From JBBQNJ01 sp038329845 (GTDB taxonomy: Bacteria > Planctomycetota > Phycisphaerae > Tepidisphaerales > Tepidisphaeraceae), in assembly GCA_038329845.1 (NCBI GenBank), contig JBBQNJ010000039.1:1-43376 (forward strand): a DNA stretch of 43,376 nucleotides. The letters run 5' to 3'. Each line of letters starts with the position of its first letter. Position 1 is the first letter of the stretch. The notes under the pieces are model-generated. The model made no database searches. It saw only the letters and a list, made by a program, of their open reading frames with translations, and was not told where the DNA came from. A program made the translations under genes and the position numbers. Shown here one piece after another: positions 34,893 to 43,246 of this stretch.

Positions 34893-34909
34893 GTGGGAAT
34901 CAACCCCAC
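34893..34909 (+). promoter_or_regulatory. Hairpin just before the UPF0316 start
   Basis: GTGGG-AATCAA-CCCCAC can form a 5-bp stem-loop ending 11 nt before ATG 34921. A GATAGT sequence overlaps its left arm and could be the -10 box, so the hairpin would lie at the very 5' end of the mRNA. A regulatory role is only a possibility. Confidence 0.3.
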
Positions 34910-34920
34910 CTTAAAGAACT

Positions 34921-35457
34921 ATGGAATCACTGCTCGGCGCCCTGTTGGTCCTGGTGCTTCGAATCATGGATGTCTCGCTGGGGACGATCCGCGTCCTCTA
35001 TGCCGTGCGTGGCCAGCGCCTGCTGGCCGCGGGGCTGGGGCTGTTCGAGTCGCTCATTTTCATCTTCGCCATTTCCCGGGTTATTTCGGCCCACGGCGAC
35101 GTGTACAAGATGATCGCCTATGCCGCGGGATTCGCCAGCGGCAACTATGTCGGGATCACCCTGGAGCGCTGGATCGGCTCGGGTTGGATCATGGTGCGGC
35201 TGATCAGCAGGCAAAAGTCGGCCGAACTGGCCAAGGCGCTGCATGAATCGGGATTCGGTATCACCACGCTGTGGGGCAAGGGCCATGAGATGGACGTGGC
35301 GGTGCTGTTCGTCGTCGCCCCGCGCCGCCGCGGCGATGAGATCGTCGAGCGGGTCCGCCAGATCGACCCCGAGACGTTCATCACCACCGACAGCGTAAAC
35401 AAAGTGACCGGCGGCTACACCGCGAGAGTGGCCCCGCCTTCAAGTGTAAGAAAATGA
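34921..35457 (+). CDS. UPF0316/DUF5698 family membrane protein
   Basis: A 178-residue protein with three hydrophobic N-terminal segments ('LLGALLVLVLRIMDVSLGTIR', 'LAAGLGLFESLIFIFAISRV', 'IAYAAGFASGNYVGITLERW') and a C-terminal soluble domain (~105–170) of the DUF2179 type, with 'LHESGFGITTLWGKG' and 'IVERVRQIDPETFITTDSV'. The 'MDVSLGTIRVL' and 'GNYVGI.LE' patterns are characteristic of UPF0316. Function is unknown; related DUF2179 domains have been considered signalling or ligand-binding modules. A weak purine stretch (AAAGAA) precedes the ATG. Confidence 0.88.
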   Translation: MESLLGALLVLVLRIMDVSLGTIRVLYAVRGQRLLAAGLGLFESLIFIFAISRVISAHGDVYKMIAYAAGFASGNYVGITLERWIGSGWIMVRLISRQKSAELAKALHESGFGITTLWGKGHEMDVAVLFVVAPRRRGDEIVERVRQIDPETFITTDSVNKVTGGYTARVAPPSSVRK

Positions 35458-35500
35458 TGAGGGGGTAGAGGGGAGTGACTGGGTGATGGGCCGATGCAGC

Positions 35501-35745
35501 GACGCCGTTAGCGAGGGATCGAAGGCGGACGCGCCGACGCGTAGGCCGAAAAATTCTCTCCCCACGAAACAAGGCGGCGACGCCGTTAGCCCGAAGCGCC
35601 AGCGAGGGATCGAAGGCGGACGCGCCGACGGGTATGCCGAAGAATCTCCCCCACGAAACAAGGCGGCGACGCCGTTAGCCCGAAGCGCCAGCGAGGGATC
35701 GACGGGTGACGCGCCGACGGGCAGGCCGAAGAATCTTCACCACGA
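35501..35745 (+). repeat. Three-copy 78/89-bp tandem repeat with embedded dispersed motif
   Basis: Units begin with GACGCCGTTAGC at 35501, 35579 and 35668. Copies two and three contain the full dispersed 24-mer (35584–35607, 35673–35696); copy one has lost 13 bp inside it. The rest of each unit is GGATCGA...GACGCGCCGACG...GCCGAAGAAT...CCACGAAACAAGGCG. It is stop-free in several frames ('VSPKRQRGIEGG'), but the 89-bp period breaks any constant reading frame. Confidence 0.85.
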
Positions 35746-35887
35746 AGCGGCGAAAAATACCAAGCGATTTATTCACAGCGCGGTGCGGTGAACCGTCGGC
35801 CCGGACTCTTCGCGGCTTCGCCGCTTTGCGTATCAACTTCTTCCCCAAAGCCGTTCATTCGCCGACTGCAAGGGGCGGCCGGGTCTT
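35746..35887. other. Non-coding remainder of the repeat-rich spacer
   Basis: Holds an inverted relation between CGAAGCGGCGAAAAA (~35742–35756) and CTTCGCGGCTTCGCCGC (~35809–35825). No gene or terminator could be supported. Confidence 0.3.
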
Positions 35888-36166
35888 TCAGAACCACTTC
35901 TTCTGCTGGACGATGTATTCCTGATAAAACTGTTCATCGGTCTTCGTGAGGTAGATGATCCCCTCGATCAGGCCGATGATGCTGCCAGCGCCGCAGGTCA
36001 CCAGCGTGATGACGATCCGCAGGATGCCGCCGGTGGAATCGCCGAGGATGAACCGGTGAATACCCAGCCCTCCGATCAGGATACCGAGGATGCCCGCGGT
36101 GGTCCGCTTGGAATCGGCGGGATTATACGGGGGGGGGGCGGGCTGATTATTGGGAAACTGACTCAT
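35888..36166 (-). CDS. TM2-domain protein
   Basis: A 92-residue protein made of a Pro/Gln/Asn-rich N-terminus ('NNQPAPPPYNPADSK') and a TM2 domain: 'GILGILIGGLGIHRFILGDSTGGILRIV' split over the first helix and turn (conserved G.H.F..G), then 'IVITLVTCGAGSIIGLIEGIIYL' as the second helix. The C-terminal 'DEQFYQEYI' is typical of the small TM2 family of unknown function. ATG 36166 has AGAAGGAG 6 nt upstream. Confidence 0.93.
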   Translation of the reverse strand: MSQFPNNQPAPPPYNPADSKRTTAGILGILIGGLGIHRFILGDSTGGILRIVITLVTCGAGSIIGLIEGIIYLTKTDEQFYQEYIVQQKKWF

Positions 36167-36235
36167 GCGATGCTCCTTCTGTTAGGTACACTACTATCCC
36201 CTCTTCCCCGCCACGACGCAAGCGCCGGGGCGGCA

Positions 36236-36373
36236 GAGTCATCCCCAATTTCCCGCCGCGGTCTGCGAATTTACAGCCGGCGGGGACGTCGGCGTTCGGC
36301 AGAGCGCTGATTCGCCGGCGTCCTCGTTGGCATGATGAAGAACCGCGACAACCGACGAAATTGGGGATGAGTC
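36236..36373. mobile_element. MITE-like element with 17-bp terminal inverted repeats
   Basis: GAGTCATCCCCAATTTC (36236–36252) and GAAATTGGGGATGAGTC (36357–36373) are inverted copies matching at 16 of 17 positions and bound a 138-bp segment with no coding potential. The spacing and arm length fit a miniature inverted-repeat transposable element or an internally deleted insertion sequence. No obvious target duplication is seen (flanks GGCA and ACGC). Confidence 0.6.
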
Positions 36374-36484
36374 ACGCCGGCGACGGCTTGAATCTCCGCG
36401 CCGTCACGTCTACATACTGACGCATCGTTCGCCGATCTTTCGGGATCGGCGCTGCAACGGCCCCTGTTCGGAAAGGCTTTTCGG

Positions 36485-37042
36485 ATGAGCATCGCCATCG
36501 CGTTTCGCGCCTTTTTTCGCGCCATGGTTGATCGACAATTCAGCGATCAGGCCCGGTGCCTCTTGAGCGGTGAGGTGCCGGCACTGCCCGCGGCCGCCGG
36601 GCCAGCCTCGAAACCAGTCGCGGCACCTGAGCCTCGTGTCGCCGCACCGCCCGCCCAGCCGCGGCGAAGCGAAGCGATCGAGCTGCTGGCGGTCTTGCAG
36701 CGCGAGGGGCGTCTGGTTGATTTTCTCACCGAGTCGATCGACGGCTACTCCGACGCCCAGATCGGCGCGGCGGTGCGCGAGGTGCATCGCGACTGCGCCG
36801 GCGCGCTCGAGCGGATGCTGGCGCTGCGTCCGCTGCTGGAAAAGTCGGAAGGGGATCGCGTCGAGGTGTCCGCCGACGCCGGCGCATTGCGATACCACCT
36901 GATCGGCGATGTCAGCGGCGCCGGCCCGCATCACGGTGTCCTTCGACATCGCGGCTGGCGGGCGTCAAAAATCGAGCTTCCCCGCTGGTCCGGCGACGCC
37001 GCCGCGGCGAATATCATTGCCCCGGCCGAGGTCGAGCTTTAG
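36485..37042 (+). CDS. DUF2760 domain protein
   Basis: A 185-residue protein whose C-terminal ~125 residues carry the DUF2760 pattern: 'EAIELLAVLQREGRLVDFLTESIDGYSDAQIGAAVRE' in parts (LLAVLQREGRLVDFL and GYSDAQIGAAVRE), 'CAGALERMLALRP', and 'GVLRHRGWRASKIELP' near the end. The N-terminal ~60 residues are variable and Ala/Pro-rich. Function is unknown, but this family is regularly encoded immediately before Hsp70-type chaperones, as here (36-bp gap), so it probably acts with that chaperone. A purine stretch GGAAAGG lies 9 nt before ATG 36485. Confidence 0.85.
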   Translation: MSIAIAFRAFFRAMVDRQFSDQARCLLSGEVPALPAAAGPASKPVAAPEPRVAAPPAQPRRSEAIELLAVLQREGRLVDFLTESIDGYSDAQIGAAVREVHRDCAGALERMLALRPLLEKSEGDRVEVSADAGALRYHLIGDVSGAGPHHGVLRHRGWRASKIELPRWSGDAAAANIIAPAEVEL

Positions 37043-37078
37043 CCCCGACCCGCCGACCGGTCTGCCCGCGAGCTTTTT

Positions 37079-38929
37079 ATGAACTCCAAGAAAAGGTCCA
37101 AACCCGATTCCCCCGCGCGGTTCGCCATCGGCATCGACCTGGGAACCACCAACTGCGCGATCGCGTATTCGCCGATCAATCCCGACCCGCTAGCCGCGCC
37201 GGGCGAGGTGCGGCTGCTGAGCGTCGAGCAGTTGGTCGCCCCCGCCACGACCGAGGCCCGGCCGCTGCTCGCCTCCTTTATGCATCTGGGGAGTCCGCGA
37301 GATGCCGCGGCCAAGGCGCTCGATTTACCCTGGGCCGCCGACCGGGATTTCGCTGTCGGCGCTCTGGCCGCAAAGATGGCGGCCGATGCGCCCACTCGGA
37401 CCGTTGCGGGCGCCAAAAGCTGGCTGGTGAACAGCCGCGTGGACCGGCATGAACCCATCCTGCCCTGGAACGCCCCGGCCGATGTGCAAAAAGTTTCTCC
37501 GGTCGAGGCGTCAGTGCGTTACCTTTCGCATCTGGCCGCGGCATGGGCCAGGGCGTTTCCCGATGCGCCGATCGAACATCAGAAAGTCGTCCTGACGGTC
37601 CCGGCGTCGTTCGACGCCAGCGCCCGCGAGTTAACCCGCGAAGCGGCGATCCAGGCCGGACTGGGTGAGGAACTGATCCTGCTCGAGGAGCCTCAGGCTT
37701 CGCTGTATGCGTGGTTGGCCGATGCCGGCGACCGCTGGCGGCGCACCGTCAAGCCCGGCGACACCCTGCTGGTCTGCGACGTGGGAGGAGGCACCACCGA
37801 CTTCACCCTGATCGCCGTCGCCGAGGAAAACGGCGAGCTGGCCTTGAATCGTCTGGCGGTGGGCAATCACATCCTCGTCGGCGGCGACAACATGGACCTG
37901 GCGCTGGCCGTGTCTCTGCGCGAATCGTTTGCCGCCAAGGGCATCAACCTCGACCCGTGGCAGTCGGTGGCTTTGTGGCATTCGGCCCGAGCGGCCAAGG
38001 AGACGCTGCTGGGACTGAATCCGCCCGAGAAACACCCCGTCACAGTGCTGGGCCGCGGATCCAAACTCATCGGTGCCGCGATCTCCGTGGACCTGGATCG
38101 CCAGACGACCACGAAGCTGCTGCTCGAGGGATTCTTGCCGGAAAACGCCGTCACTGACGGCCCGCAGCGCCCCCGAGCCTCGGGGTTCCGCGAGATCGGG
38201 CTGGCGTACGAATCGGACACCGCGATCACCCGCCATCTGGCCGATTTCCTCATGCGCCACGGGCCTTCGTCCGGGACCCCGGCGCAACCGACCTATGTGC
38301 TGTTCAACGGCGGGGTCTTCAAGGCATCGGCGCTGCGACAACGAATCCTCGACGTGATGGGGCACTGGTTCGGTCCCGAGCTTGCTCCCAAGCCGCTCGA
38401 GGGCGAACCCGATCTGGACTTCGCCGTCGCCCGCGGCGCCGCGTACTACGCCGGGGCCAAGTCCGGTCGCGGCGTGCGCATTCGCGGGGGAACAGCGCGG
38501 AGCTACTACGTGGGGATCGAGACCGCCGGCCCTGCGATCCCGGGGATTGCCCGGCCGCTGCGGGCGTTGTGCGTGGTGCCGTTCGGGATGGAGGAGGGCG
38601 ATGAGGCCGACGTGCCGGCAGAAAATGTTGGCGTGGTCGTCGGCGAGCAGACCACGTTCCGATTCTTCTCCTCCCCGACGCGGAAGAATGACAAGCCCGG
38701 GGACGTGATCACAAGCTGGAGTGAACCGGAGCTGAGTGAAACCGATTCGATCCAGACGACGCTTCCGACGGATGAAACGGCCGAAGACGACTGGTTCAGC
38801 GTGAAATTCCGCAGCCGCATCACCGAACTGGGCATGCTCGAACTCTTTTGCGAAAGCCGAACCTCCGACCACCGCTGGAAACTCGAGTTCAGCGTCCGCG
38901 ATGACCGTCCGGATGGTGGAGGCACATAA
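37079..38929 (+). CDS. Hsp70-family protein (DnaK-like ATPase)
   Basis: A 616-residue Hsp70 relative. ATPase signatures: 'IGIDLGTTNCAIAYS' (residues ~18–32, phosphate 1), 'LVCDVGGGTTDFTLI' (~233–247, phosphate 2), 'LLEEPQASLYAW' and a late 'VLFNGGVFKASALRQRI' (adenosine region). After ~490 the sequence departs from the DnaK substrate domain and has a beta-rich ~125-residue region with 'DDWFSVKFRSRITELGMLEL' instead. It lacks the EEVD or lid features of DnaK. In many proteobacteria the DUF2760 gene precedes two such Hsp70s; only one is present here. No dnaJ or grpE is nearby. Client unknown. Confidence 0.9.
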   Translation: MNSKKRSKPDSPARFAIGIDLGTTNCAIAYSPINPDPLAAPGEVRLLSVEQLVAPATTEARPLLASFMHLGSPRDAAAKALDLPWAADRDFAVGALAAKMAADAPTRTVAGAKSWLVNSRVDRHEPILPWNAPADVQKVSPVEASVRYLSHLAAAWARAFPDAPIEHQKVVLTVPASFDASARELTREAAIQAGLGEELILLEEPQASLYAWLADAGDRWRRTVKPGDTLLVCDVGGGTTDFTLIAVAEENGELALNRLAVGNHILVGGDNMDLALAVSLRESFAAKGINLDPWQSVALWHSARAAKETLLGLNPPEKHPVTVLGRGSKLIGAAISVDLDRQTTTKLLLEGFLPENAVTDGPQRPRASGFREIGLAYESDTAITRHLADFLMRHGPSSGTPAQPTYVLFNGGVFKASALRQRILDVMGHWFGPELAPKPLEGEPDLDFAVARGAAYYAGAKSGRGVRIRGGTARSYYVGIETAGPAIPGIARPLRALCVVPFGMEEGDEADVPAENVGVVVGEQTTFRFFSSPTRKNDKPGDVITSWSEPELSETDSIQTTLPTDETAEDDWFSVKFRSRITELGMLELFCESRTSDHRWKLEFSVRDDRPDGGGT

Positions 38930-39005
38930 CGGCGATGGGTGTTTCTCACCCCCATGCCTCGGATACGCTCTCCCTCTTGCCCACCGCCGGGGCGACGGTG
39001 CCACA

Positions 39006-39100
39006 TAGGCCCTGCGTCCCTTCGTCCCTTTCGTCCTTCCGCCCTTCCGCCTTTCATCCCTCCGCCCCTCCGTCCCTCCGCCCCTCACTTTCCCCACTGC
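39006..39100. repeat. Polypyrimidine short-tandem-repeat tract
   Basis: Roughly 90 nt of C/T-rich repeats of an 8–9-nt unit (CCTTCCGCC, CCCTCCGTC) separate the convergent Hsp70 and mutS stops, ending just inside mutS. On the minus strand it reads GGA-rich. A GGGTG-TTTCT-CACCC hairpin (38938–38952) precedes it. Confidence 0.6.
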
Positions 39101-41781
39101 TGCTTCCACTGCCTTAACAAGTCAAACGCCTGGCTGGGCGTCAGCTCGTCGAGATTCAATGCGGCCAGGGCTTGCTTAAGTTGCTGGGCCGGATCGACGA
39201 ACAGCATGAGTTGGCTCTCGTCGATCGCGCGATCGGACTTGCGCCCGCGCGAGATCTTCGGACGGCCCACATGCTGGACCGCCAGTTCGCCGAGCAGTTG
39301 CCGGGCGCGATCGAGAACCGGACGCGGGATGCCGGCGAGCCGGCCGACGTGGATGCCGTAGCTGCGGTCGGTTCCGCCTTCGACGATCCGGTGCAGGAAG
39401 ATCACCTGGTCTTCCCATTCGCGGACCGACACGTTGAAGTTCCGCACCCCGCTGAACCGCCGCGACAGGTCGGTCAGCTCGTGGTAATGGGTGGCGAACA
39501 AAGTCCGGCAGCGCAGCTCACCGGCGATATGTTCGGCGATCGCCCAGGCCAGGCTCAGGCCGTCCAACGTGCTGGTCCCGCGCCCGATCTCATCGAGGAT
39601 CACCAGGCTTCGGTCCGAGGCGTTGTTGAGAATATTGGCCGTCTCGGTCATTTCGACCATGAACGTCGATTGCCCCGAGTGCAGTTCGTCGGACGCGCCG
39701 ATCCGCGTGAACAGCCGGTCCACCAGCCCCACCGTCGCGGCACGGGCCGGAACGTACGAGCCGATCTGCGCCAACAGCGCGATCAGCGCCACCTGCCGGA
39801 TATAGGTGCTTTTGCCCGCCATGTTCGGGCCGGTGATCAGCGCCAGTGAATCGCTCTCGGCGAATCGGCAATCGTTGGCGACGAACTCGGTGCCGAGCTG
39901 CATCTCCAGCACCGGGTGACGGCCATCGACGATCTCGAGCACGCGCTCTTCGACGACCTCGGGCCGGCAATACCGCCGATCCTGCGCCAGTGCCGCCAGG
40001 CCCGCCAGCACATCCACGCGGGCCAGGCCGTGCGCCAGATCCTGGAACGTCGCCATGTGGGGCAGCAGCGCCGCCCGAACCTGCTCGAACAATTGCTGCT
40101 CAAGGGCGATCGCCCGCGATTGGGCGCTGCCGGTTTCCTCCTCGAACGTCTTGAGTTCCTCGGTGATGTAGCGCTCGGCGTTGCGGATCGTCTGCCTGCG
40201 AGTCCACTGCGGCGGCGCCTTGGCGTTCTGGCTGGCCGTCACCTCGATGTAATAGCCGAACACCTTGTTGTAACTCACCTTCAGCGTCGAGATCCCCGTC
40301 TCCTCGGCCAGGCGCTTCTGGTATTCGGCAAGCCACTGCTGGCTGTGCGTCGAGCGATCGCGCAGCCGATCCAGTTCGGCGTCGAACTGATCGTTGATCA
40401 CCCCGCCATCGCGCAGATGCGCTGCCGGATCGGGCAGGATCGCGCCGGTAAGGAATGCGGCCTGCTCGGCGCAAAATCCGCGCAAGGCGAGCAGCTCGGG
40501 CGCGATCTCGGCGCTGCCGGGGAATCGTTCGAGTCGATCGAACAACGACGGCAGCGTCGCCAGGCATTTGCCCAGCGCCGCAAGGTCCCGCGGACTCGCC
40601 CGCCCCACCGCCACCCGGGCGACGATCCGCTCGATGTCACACAGGTCGATCGCTTCGATCACGCTCTTTAGGTCGCTCGGCGAAGCCAGCAGCGCCGCGA
40701 TCGCCGACTGTCGGGCTTGAATGTGTTCCAGGTCGTTCAGCGGCGTGCGCAGCCACTGTCGCAGCAGGCGCGATCCCATGCCGCTGCGCGTCCGGTCGAT
40801 CGCCGACAGAAGCGTTCCCTCGACGCCGCCCGAGCGAATGGTGCGGTCGATCTCGAGGCTGCGCCAGCTCACCGGGTCGATCGCCAGGTAATCTTCGATG
40901 ACATGCCGTCGCGGCGGGCGAAGATGCCCGATGCCCGTGCGCTGGGTCTCCTCGAGATAGGTCAACACCGCCCCGATCGCCAGCAGCGCTGGATCGTCCT
41001 GCTCGAACCCGAACCCGGCCGCCGAGCGGGCCTGCCACTGCTTGTGAATCTGCTCGTGGGCGTGATGGGCCGTGAATTGCCAGCCGGGACGCGCCGTGAT
41101 CGACGAGAGGCCCAGTTGCTCGAGTCGCTGCTTCACATCATGCGGCTGGCCGGTGGGAAGTTCCGGCACCAGCACTTCGGCCGGGTGAAGCCGCGCGATC
41201 TCATCGAGAATCTGGCCTTCGGAACCGCTCATCGCCGAGCAGGCACCGGTGCTAAGCTCGACCCAAGCCAGCGCCGCGCGATACCCGGCCCCGCGGGTGA
41301 CACAAAACGCCACGGCCGCCAGGGCGTTGTCCGAGCGCCCGTCCAGCAGCGGATCATCGGTCAGCGTGCCGGGAGTCATCAGGCGAACGACCTCGCGCTG
41401 GATCACCCCCTTGGCCAGCGCTGGATCCTCGACCTGTTCGCAGATCGCCACCTTGTGTCCGGCGCGAATCATCCGGCGTAGATAGCCTTCGACGGCATGG
41501 AACGGCACGCCCGCCATCGGGATCGCCTCGGCGGCGTCCAAGCCCCCCTTCGAGCGGCTGGTGAGCGTCACGCCCAACACGCGATGGGCGAGCTTGGCGT
41601 CCTCCCAGAACATCTCGTAAAAGTCCCCCATCCGGAAAAACAACACATAATCGGGGTATTGCGTTTTGAACTGCTGATACTGCCGCATCGCCGGGGTGAG
41701 CGCGGCGGCGGATGAATTCACCGAAGCGGGGCTGAAAGGGGTCTGGCTCACGCGAAGCGACGAAGGTAGACCCTGTGGCAA
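39085..41781 (-). CDS. mutS: DNA mismatch repair ATPase MutS
   Basis: Recognises base mismatches and starts repair. Domain I holds the mismatch-wedge motif 'FFRMGDFYEMF' (~48–58), then connector, lever and clamp regions. The ATPase domain (~590–800) has Walker A 'TGPNMAGKSTYIRQ', 'STFMVEMTETANIL', Walker B 'SLVILDEIGRGTSTLDG' and 'FATHYHEL'. The C-terminus shows the short MutS dimerisation helix ('LDELTPSQAFDLLRQWKQQW'). Total length (up to 898) is normal. The start is unsettled: TTG 41781 or GTG 41751 (MSQTPFSPAS), neither with a ribosome-binding site. mutL is not in the window. Confidence 0.96.
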   Translation of the reverse strand: MPQGLPSSLRVSQTPFSPASVNSSAAALTPAMRQYQQFKTQYPDYVLFFRMGDFYEMFWEDAKLAHRVLGVTLTSRSKGGLDAAEAIPMAGVPFHAVEGYLRRMIRAGHKVAICEQVEDPALAKGVIQREVVRLMTPGTLTDDPLLDGRSDNALAAVAFCVTRGAGYRAALAWVELSTGACSAMSGSEGQILDEIARLHPAEVLVPELPTGQPHDVKQRLEQLGLSSITARPGWQFTAHHAHEQIHKQWQARSAAGFGFEQDDPALLAIGAVLTYLEETQRTGIGHLRPPRRHVIEDYLAIDPVSWRSLEIDRTIRSGGVEGTLLSAIDRTRSGMGSRLLRQWLRTPLNDLEHIQARQSAIAALLASPSDLKSVIEAIDLCDIERIVARVAVGRASPRDLAALGKCLATLPSLFDRLERFPGSAEIAPELLALRGFCAEQAAFLTGAILPDPAAHLRDGGVINDQFDAELDRLRDRSTHSQQWLAEYQKRLAEETGISTLKVSYNKVFGYYIEVTASQNAKAPPQWTRRQTIRNAERYITEELKTFEEETGSAQSRAIALEQQLFEQVRAALLPHMATFQDLAHGLARVDVLAGLAALAQDRRYCRPEVVEERVLEIVDGRHPVLEMQLGTEFVANDCRFAESDSLALITGPNMAGKSTYIRQVALIALLAQIGSYVPARAATVGLVDRLFTRIGASDELHSGQSTFMVEMTETANILNNASDRSLVILDEIGRGTSTLDGLSLAWAIAEHIAGELRCRTLFATHYHELTDLSRRFSGVRNFNVSVREWEDQVIFLHRIVEGGTDRSYGIHVGRLAGIPRPVLDRARQLLGELAVQHVGRPKISRGRKSDRAIDESQLMLFVDPAQQLKQALAALNLDELTPSQAFDLLRQWKQQWGK

Positions 41782-41827
41782 GGCAGATCAAGGCACGTAC
41801 AACCTGATAACTGAACGCCGCCGAGGG

Positions 41828-43048
41828 TCATTTCGACTTCAGCTCGTCGAAGCTCCCCACCGCCGGCAATTCACCGATCAACGGCGCGGCGTATCGCTTG
41901 AACGCATCGGTGATGTTGTTGCCGCCCTCGATAAACGCGGCGTCCATGTGCTTGGTGTGGCGGGCCACGATCTGCAACGGTGTGAGGATCAATTCGATCT
42001 TGTACGGCGAATCCGACAGCCGCTTCATGGCGATGGATCCGGCCGCATGGCCCTCGGCCGAGGATTGCACGGCTTTTCGACCCACCTGCCGGGCTTCGTC
42101 GGCGTCGGTGGGACTGACGAACCCGGGGAACGACCGCTGCAAGTAGCCAAACGTATCGGCACGCACCCGTAGCTTCCGACCCCCCTTGGCACCCAGCTTC
42201 TTCACCTGCTCGGCCAGGAAATCCCCCAGGGCACCGCTGCCCGATAACTGCACGTTGCCATGGGCGTCGCGCTCGAGATTCTCGGCCATTTTCTCGGCCC
42301 AGGCCTTGCCATCCGGTGCCGAGATCCCTTCGGAAACCGCTACCAGACAGCGACCATGACGAGTGTAAACCGCATCCACGTCGGCAAGGAACTTCTCCAT
42401 CGTCAACGGCGACTCAGGCACGTAGATCAGGTGCGGCCCCTCGGTTTCGCTCTTTCGGGCGAAGACCGACGCGGCGGTGAGGAAACCGGCGTGGCGGCCC
42501 ATGATCACGTCCACCTTGATCCCGGGAAGGCTCTTGTTGTCGTAGTTGTCGCCCATGATGGCGGCGGCGACGAACCTGGCGGCCGAGCCGAAACCAGGGG
42601 TGTGATCATGCACGCGTAGATCGTTGTCGATGGTCTTGGGGATGTGGAAGACCCGCAGCTCGTAATTCGACTTCTGCGCCAGTTCTGAAACGATCCGCGC
42701 CGTGTCGGCCGAGTCGTTGCCGCCGACGTAGAAAAAATAGCGGACGTTGTTCTTCTCGAAGGCGTGGAAGATTTTTTCGCAGTAGGCCGCATCCGGCTTA
42801 TCGCGGGTGGAGCCTAAGGCCGCTGCCGGGGTCGAGGCGATGCGCTCGAGCAGCTCGTCGGGGATGCCGTTGAGCTGGATGAAATCGTTGTCAATGATCC
42901 CGCGCACCCCATGGCGGGCACCCAATAGCTTCTCGATGTGCCCGTGCTTGCGGACTTCTTGAATGACCCCGACCAGAGACTGATTGATGACCGATGTCGG
43001 CCCGCCGGACTGGCCGATTACCGCGTTGCCTCGAAGCGTGCTGCTCAT
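41828..43048 (-). CDS. 6-phosphofructokinase, probably pyrophosphate-dependent
   Basis: A 406-residue PfkA-superfamily enzyme that interconverts fructose 6-phosphate and fructose 1,6-bisphosphate. 'GQSGGPTSVINQSL' (~12–25) is the phosphoryl-donor loop. 'FYVGGNDSADTA' (~104–115) and 'PKTIDND' (~136–142) place an acidic residue and a lysine at the two positions that are glycines in ATP-dependent E. coli PfkA, the hallmark of PPi-linked enzymes. 'DVIMGRHAGFLTA' supplies the substrate-binding Arg and His, and 'PESPLT' and 'FPGFVSPTDADEARQVGRKAV' fit the same group. ATG 43048 has GGGAA ~9 nt upstream. The stop is ~45 bp from the mutS start region. Confidence 0.9.
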   Translation of the reverse strand: MSSTLRGNAVIGQSGGPTSVINQSLVGVIQEVRKHGHIEKLLGARHGVRGIIDNDFIQLNGIPDELLERIASTPAAALGSTRDKPDAAYCEKIFHAFEKNNVRYFFYVGGNDSADTARIVSELAQKSNYELRVFHIPKTIDNDLRVHDHTPGFGSAARFVAAAIMGDNYDNKSLPGIKVDVIMGRHAGFLTAASVFARKSETEGPHLIYVPESPLTMEKFLADVDAVYTRHGRCLVAVSEGISAPDGKAWAEKMAENLERDAHGNVQLSGSGALGDFLAEQVKKLGAKGGRKLRVRADTFGYLQRSFPGFVSPTDADEARQVGRKAVQSSAEGHAAGSIAMKRLSDSPYKIELILTPLQIVARHTKHMDAAFIEGGNNITDAFKRYAAPLIGELPAVGSFDELKSK

Positions 43049-43246
43049 GACACGAATTCCCTTTTCTTCCCCGAAGACCGGGGCGTTGTTTGAATGAAAG
43101 CTAGGGTTGGTTCTTCCGGGCCGACCCGCATCGCCGCGCTGCGACCGGTACGATCGGCCCGGGGACGCGGCATCATAGAGGATGCATTTATCGGATCAAG
43201 ACACGCCGGAGTATTCTTAAGGCGCATACCCAGGGCTAGTGCATTG
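43049..43246. other. Spacer between pfk promoter region and IS tail
   Basis: About 200 bp containing the upstream region of the phosphofructokinase gene. GGGCTAGTGCATTGTCAC at ~43234–43251 lies directly beyond the transposase stop and may be the terminal inverted repeat of the element, with a TA target dinucleotide in CTAG. Confidence 0.35.

Noticed and set aside
35483..35791. 102-codon frame across the tandem repeat
   Set aside because: It merely translates the repeats; the 89-bp period changes frame between copies, so no constant peptide repeat results.
37631..39109. 492-codon open frame antisense to the Hsp70-like gene
   Set aside because: Shadow of an Hsp70 with intact ATPase motifs; begins in the low-complexity pyrimidine tract.
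43045..43227. 60-codon frame upstream of the phosphofructokinase gene
   Set aside because: Overlaps its promoter and ribosome-binding region; no protein-like pattern.
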